DNA of 9,446 nt from Rickettsiales bacterium (GTDB lineage Bacteria; Pseudomonadota; Alphaproteobacteria; Rickettsiales; CANDYO01): contig CANDYO010000075.1 of assembly GCA_947424995.1 (NCBI GenBank), forward strand, positions 1-9,446, read 5' to 3'. The position numbers and the translations under genes were made by a program. This document shows, piece after piece, positions 6,721 to 9,446 of the stretch; position 1 is the first letter of the stretch, and the number at the start of each line of letters is the position of its first letter. The notes below the pieces were generated by a model. That model had not been told where the DNA came from. It worked only from the letters and a program-made list of their open reading frames with translations, and ran no database searches.

Positions 6721-6847
6721 CGTTACCCTTGGCCCTTTTGGGCCGATGGTCCAGTTTAAATCTGTTAAAAGCCTTAAAGTACTTGGATAAAGTTAAAAGA
6801 ATTCAACTGGACCTTCGGGCATCGTTATCGCTTGTCCAAGGGTAACG
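6721..6847 (-). repeat. Palindromic repeat element, copy 2 (127 bp), inverted relative to copy 1
   Basis: The ends are a perfect 12-base inverted repeat, CGTTACCCTTGG (6721-6732) and CCAAGGGTAACG (6836-6847). The left arm carries a perfect hairpin GGCCC-TTTT-GGGCC (6731-6744). The right arm carries a weaker one, GGGCA with TGTCC at about 6817-6837. The 66-base core at 6748-6813 is bounded by GGTCCAGTT and AACTGGACC. Its reverse complement matches the core of copy 1 with six mismatches and one single-base indel. It fills the gap between the converging orphan gene and ftsI, where it could act as a bidirectional terminator or transcript stabiliser. That role is inference. Confidence 0.85.
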
Positions 6848-6890
6848 TCATTGCATTATTTTTATAATCTATTTTTTAAACAATAGCTTC

Positions 6891-8630
6891 CTAAAAACTC
6901 TGGTCCATTATTTCTAATTCTGGTTTGAAGTCTAAATGTAATTCTTCTTTTAATTTAGGATCTTCGCAGTCTATTGGTTTTACATCAAGCAATGGCGCAA
7001 TGCGGCTAATAATTCTGCCACCTAAGGGAGCTGCGGTCCAGCCACCACCAGTAAATGGCGTTTGAGCATTAGGTATTGGGTTATCAAGTACCATTAGAAT
7101 TACATAACGAGGATTATTTATTGGAAAAGCGCCAAAGAAAGAAGAAAATTTCTCAGTTTTGCTATAGCCGCCAATTTTTGATTTTTCTGCAGAGCCAGAT
7201 TTTCCACCAACTAAATAGCCTTTGGAATTAGCTTTTTTGCAACTACCATACTCAACAGTTAAGCGCATCAATTTACGCATGATCTTAGAAGTGTCTTCGC
7301 TAATAACCCTAGTAATAGGTCCTTCATCTTGTTTATTTTTAATGAATAAAGTTGGCTCGAAAGTATAGCCACCATTAACTAAAGATACAGCGGCGCGAAT
7401 AAAATGAAGTGGCGTGATAGCAATCCCATGACCAAAAGAGATGGTCATAGTGCTAATATCGCTCCAGTTTTTTTCAGTTGGATACATTGGTTGCCCTTTT
7501 TCAGGCAATTCAATTTTTAGGTTATCAAATAATCCCCATCTTTTTAAGAATTTTCTTTGAGTAGCTCCACCAACTTCAAGGCTAATCATGGCAGTGCCGA
7601 TATTGGAAGAATACATAAATACTTCAGGGACTGAAAGATAACTATATTTAGGGCGATAATCATGGATGGTAAATCTTGAGGCTTTTATAGGTGCTTTTAC
7701 ATAATACACATCACGCAGAGATACAGAATTGGTTTCAACTGCCATTGCAATAGTAAGGCCTTTCATAATTGAGCCAACTTCATATACTCCAAGCGAAAAT
7801 TGATTAAATAAACTTTCAGGAGTAGCATTGTTAGCATAGTGAGGATCAAAATCTGGCATGCTTACCATTGAAATTATTTCGCCATTATTGGCGTCCATAA
7901 CGATGCCAACTCCGCCTTTGCATTTAAACTCTTTAATCGATTTGATTAACTCATCGTGGACTATGCTTTGCACTCTTGCATCTACTGAAAGCTGTAATTT
8001 GTTATTTCTTGGATCCTTAAGTACTTGATCGAACTGTTTTTCAATACCTGCAATGCCATTACCATCAGTATCCACGTAGCCTAAAAGATGTGAAAACAAA
8101 GATCCTTGAGTATAAATTCTTTTGGTCCCTTTTTCGAATTCTAAACCTGGAATACCTAGGCTATTAACTAAATGCTGTTGTTTCGGAGTAATATTACGTT
8201 TTATCCAAACAAAAGATTTTGGTCCTTGTAATTGCTTAGTTAATTCGGCTTTTTTGAGTTCAGGAAATATTTCACATAATTTATTAGCTGTATATACAGG
8301 ATCAAATAATAATTTTGGTGAAGCATAAAGTGAAACTATTGCTAAATCTACGGCTAATAATACGCCGTTACGATCAACTATTTCATTGCGTCCAGTAACT
8401 GGTTGGTAAAAATTATGCTGAAGTGATGCGTTATTGCTGACACTTACATTAACTAATTTTATAGCTACTAAAGAAAAGACCACGGCAAAGACAATTATTA
8501 TTATGTATAGCCTTTGATATAAAATACTTAAACTACCTCTAAGAAGTTTGTTGGTAGAATTATTTCTATTTAACGGATTGAGATTATCTTGAGTGAATAA
8601 TGCTAATAGTTTTAAGCATAAAGCTTTCAT
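6891..8630 (-). CDS. ftsI: Septal peptidoglycan transpeptidase FtsI (PBP3, class B penicillin-binding protein)
   Basis: Inner-membrane enzyme that cross-links peptidoglycan at the division septum, working with FtsW and the FtsL/FtsB/FtsQ complex. The 579-residue protein has a cytoplasmic N-terminus, one membrane segment at about 41-62, and a dimerisation/pedestal domain starting at GRNEIVDRNGVLLA (80-93). A conserved region with RIYTQGSLFSHLLGYVD (171-187) and GIEKQFD follows. The transpeptidase domain contains the active-site serine in SIMK (S287-K290) and SSN at 341-343. The third motif is KSG (477-479) where KTG is usual, a conservative change. The ATG overlaps the ftsL stop (ATGA), with a purine-rich GGCGGAA upstream inside ftsL. 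The stop is TAG. The usual downstream gene murE is absent. Copy 2 of the palindromic element follows. Confidence 0.96.
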   Translation of the reverse strand: MKALCLKLLALFTQDNLNPLNRNNSTNKLLRGSLSILYQRLYIIIIVFAVVFSLVAIKLVNVSVSNNASLQHNFYQPVTGRNEIVDRNGVLLAVDLAIVSLYASPKLLFDPVYTANKLCEIFPELKKAELTKQLQGPKSFVWIKRNITPKQQHLVNSLGIPGLEFEKGTKRIYTQGSLFSHLLGYVDTDGNGIAGIEKQFDQVLKDPRNNKLQLSVDARVQSIVHDELIKSIKEFKCKGGVGIVMDANNGEIISMVSMPDFDPHYANNATPESLFNQFSLGVYEVGSIMKGLTIAMAVETNSVSLRDVYYVKAPIKASRFTIHDYRPKYSYLSVPEVFMYSSNIGTAMISLEVGGATQRKFLKRWGLFDNLKIELPEKGQPMYPTEKNWSDISTMTISFGHGIAITPLHFIRAAVSLVNGGYTFEPTLFIKNKQDEGPITRVISEDTSKIMRKLMRLTVEYGSCKKANSKGYLVGGKSGSAEKSKIGGYSKTEKFSSFFGAFPINNPRYVILMVLDNPIPNAQTPFTGGGWTAAPLGGRIISRIAPLLDVKPIDCEDPKLKEELHLDFKPELEIMDQSF

Positions 8631-9052
8631 TTTTTCCGCCCCGATCCAATAACCGGGCGTGCTTTATAGTGCCACTTAACTTTATTTGTAGGTTTATTAG
8701 GAAGAGATTGATAAGACACGTTAACAATTGGGCTTAAATTTTGCTCTTTAATTTGAGGCTGTGCTAGAGGTAATGCTATAATCATTGATCCTGCTTGAGC
8801 AAGCATAAGTTGATCATGCTTAATTTCAGTTAGATCAAGGAATTTTTCTGAGAGTCTTTGTAAGCGCTCAGGCTGATTTAAATATGCCCATTCAGCTTTT
8901 AAAACATGGATAGTTTCTTTTTCATGAGTTAGTTGCTGTTTCAGTTCGTTCATTTCACGATCCAAATTTTGCACTTTGAACTTCACTTGGAATAAGCCAA
9001 AAATACAGCTAGCTAACAATATTAAAGCAAGGAAATATCTAAACTTGATCAT
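8627..9052 (-). CDS. ftsL: Cell division protein FtsL
   Basis: Small bitopic divisome protein that forms a coiled-coil complex with FtsB and FtsQ and helps activate FtsI/FtsW. The 141-residue product has a short cytoplasmic N-terminus, a membrane segment at about 5-22 and a heptad-like coiled coil at about 24-55. It then has LKAEWAYLNQPERLQRLSEKFLDL at about 52-75 in parts, the alphaproteobacterial FtsL signature (EWAYLNQPERLQ). The basic Pro-rich C-terminal tail is poorly conserved and ends in GSGRKK. It sits in the standard order between rsmH and ftsI and overlaps both by four bases (ATGA at each junction), which implies translational coupling. FtsL is weakly conserved in sequence, but the motif plus context make the call secure. 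Confidence 0.9.
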   Translation of the reverse strand: MIKFRYFLALILLASCIFGLFQVKFKVQNLDREMNELKQQLTHEKETIHVLKAEWAYLNQPERLQRLSEKFLDLTEIKHDQLMLAQAGSMIIALPLAQPQIKEQNLSPIVNVSYQSLPNKPTNKVKWHYKARPVIGSGRKK

Positions 9053-9446
9053 ATATTTCCTCTAGTTGCATCGAGTAATATATTAAGATCTTTTTTGATA
9101 ATGGTTCTAAGTTTTGCTGATCTTGATCTTGGATTGCTTCTTATTTCACTTAAAGTTGGTTTGCAGGCTTTCACGCGTAAATTAGAATTTAGTTGAACGA
9201 AATCTTTAATGATCCGATCTTCCAATCCTTGAAATGATACGATAACTAATTTTCCATCTAACTTAAGCAAGTTATAAGCGGCTACCAGCGTTTTTTTTAA
9301 TACTTTTAATTCATCGTTGACATAGATTCTAATTGCTTGAAAAGTTTTGGTTGCTGGATCAATTTTACCTTTTCTTTTAACAGAGCTCTGAATAATTTTC
9401 GCAAGTTCTAAGGTAGTGTTAATTGGAGTTAGTTTTCGGTTTTGAA
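9049..9446 (-). CDS. rsmH: 16S rRNA (cytosine-1402-N4)-methyltransferase RsmH (MraW), C-terminal part
   Basis: S-adenosylmethionine-dependent enzyme that methylates N4 of C1402 in the ribosomal P site. It is usually encoded near the start of division/cell-wall clusters. The reading frame stays open from the right edge, giving 131 C-terminal residues. The N-terminal half, with the SAM-binding loop, lies outside. Visible signatures are PINTTLELAKII, then DPATKTFQAIRIYVNDEL (the family's HPAT-R-FQALRI-VN-EL motif), then LDGKLVIVSFQGLEDRIIKDF (family ISFHSLEDR), and a basic segment with NPRSRSAKLR near the end. The TTG at 9270 lies inside this conserved region and is not a real start. Here the family's usual His-Ser before LEDR is Gln-Gly. 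The stop overlaps the ftsL start. Confidence 0.94.
   Translation of the reverse strand, partial: QNRKLTPINTTLELAKIIQSSVKRKGKIDPATKTFQAIRIYVNDELKVLKKTLVAAYNLLKLDGKLVIVSFQGLEDRIIKDFVQLNSNLRVKACKPTLSEIRSNPRSRSAKLRTIIKKDLNILLDATRGNI

Noticed and set aside
5932..6847. CRISPR array or complete insertion sequence
   Set aside because: There are only two repeat copies, in opposite orientation and about 720 bases apart, with no spacer series, no transposase and no clear target duplication.
8122..8328. Plus-strand open frame inside ftsI
   Set aside because: It is antisense to a well-conserved part of ftsI, with no recognisable protein features. It is a shadow frame.
9049..9270. Separate 73-residue gene starting at TTG 9270
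   Set aside because: The frame continues upstream to the window edge with clear RsmH motifs, so this is only the end of rsmH.

Overview
The window is AT-rich bacterial DNA, most likely from an intracellular alphaproteobacterium close to the Rickettsiales. Three things suggest this: the IlvE-type aminotransferase has alphaproteobacterial signature segments, the FtsL has the alphaproteobacterial form, and the intergenic palindromic elements recall those common in Rickettsiales genomes. The family assignments are recognised from motifs. The taxonomic placement is inference.

The left two thirds (1-5884, plus strand) hold the tail of an EmrB/QacA-type (DHA2) multidrug-like exporter and then, after a 283-base gap, a tight five-gene operon: asd, lysC, ilvE-like aminotransferase, dapD-like acyltransferase and a fold-type III PLP decarboxylase. 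Spacing runs from a 1-base overlap to 8 bases, and each gene has its own ribosome binding site. Taken at face value the set looks like a partial lysine/diaminopimelate pathway (aspartate to aspartate semialdehyde, then acyl transfer, transamination and decarboxylation). However, dapA, dapB, dapE and dapF are missing. The DapD homologue lacks the N-terminal segment and differs at conserved pocket positions. The decarboxylase resembles the BtrK/exosortase-associated subfamily rather than true LysA. Together with the exporter, this suggests a dedicated route from aspartate semialdehyde or a lysine-pathway intermediate to a secreted or modified small molecule. The lysine-pathway logic recalls tabtoxin, although no tabtoxin-specific beta-lactam gene is seen.

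The middle (5885-6890) holds one orphan gene for a small, probably membrane-bound protein with a duplicated Cys-containing C-terminal motif. It has a near-consensus extended -10 promoter. It is bracketed by two about 125-base palindromic repeat elements that share an about 65-base core (about 89% identical) in opposite orientation but carry different terminal hairpins.

The right third (minus strand, 9446 to 6891) is the start of a division/cell-wall cluster: rsmH (C-terminal part, entering from the right edge), ftsL and ftsI, joined by two ATGA stop-start overlaps. The usual next gene murE does not follow ftsI. The orphan gene and the biosynthetic operon converge on it instead.
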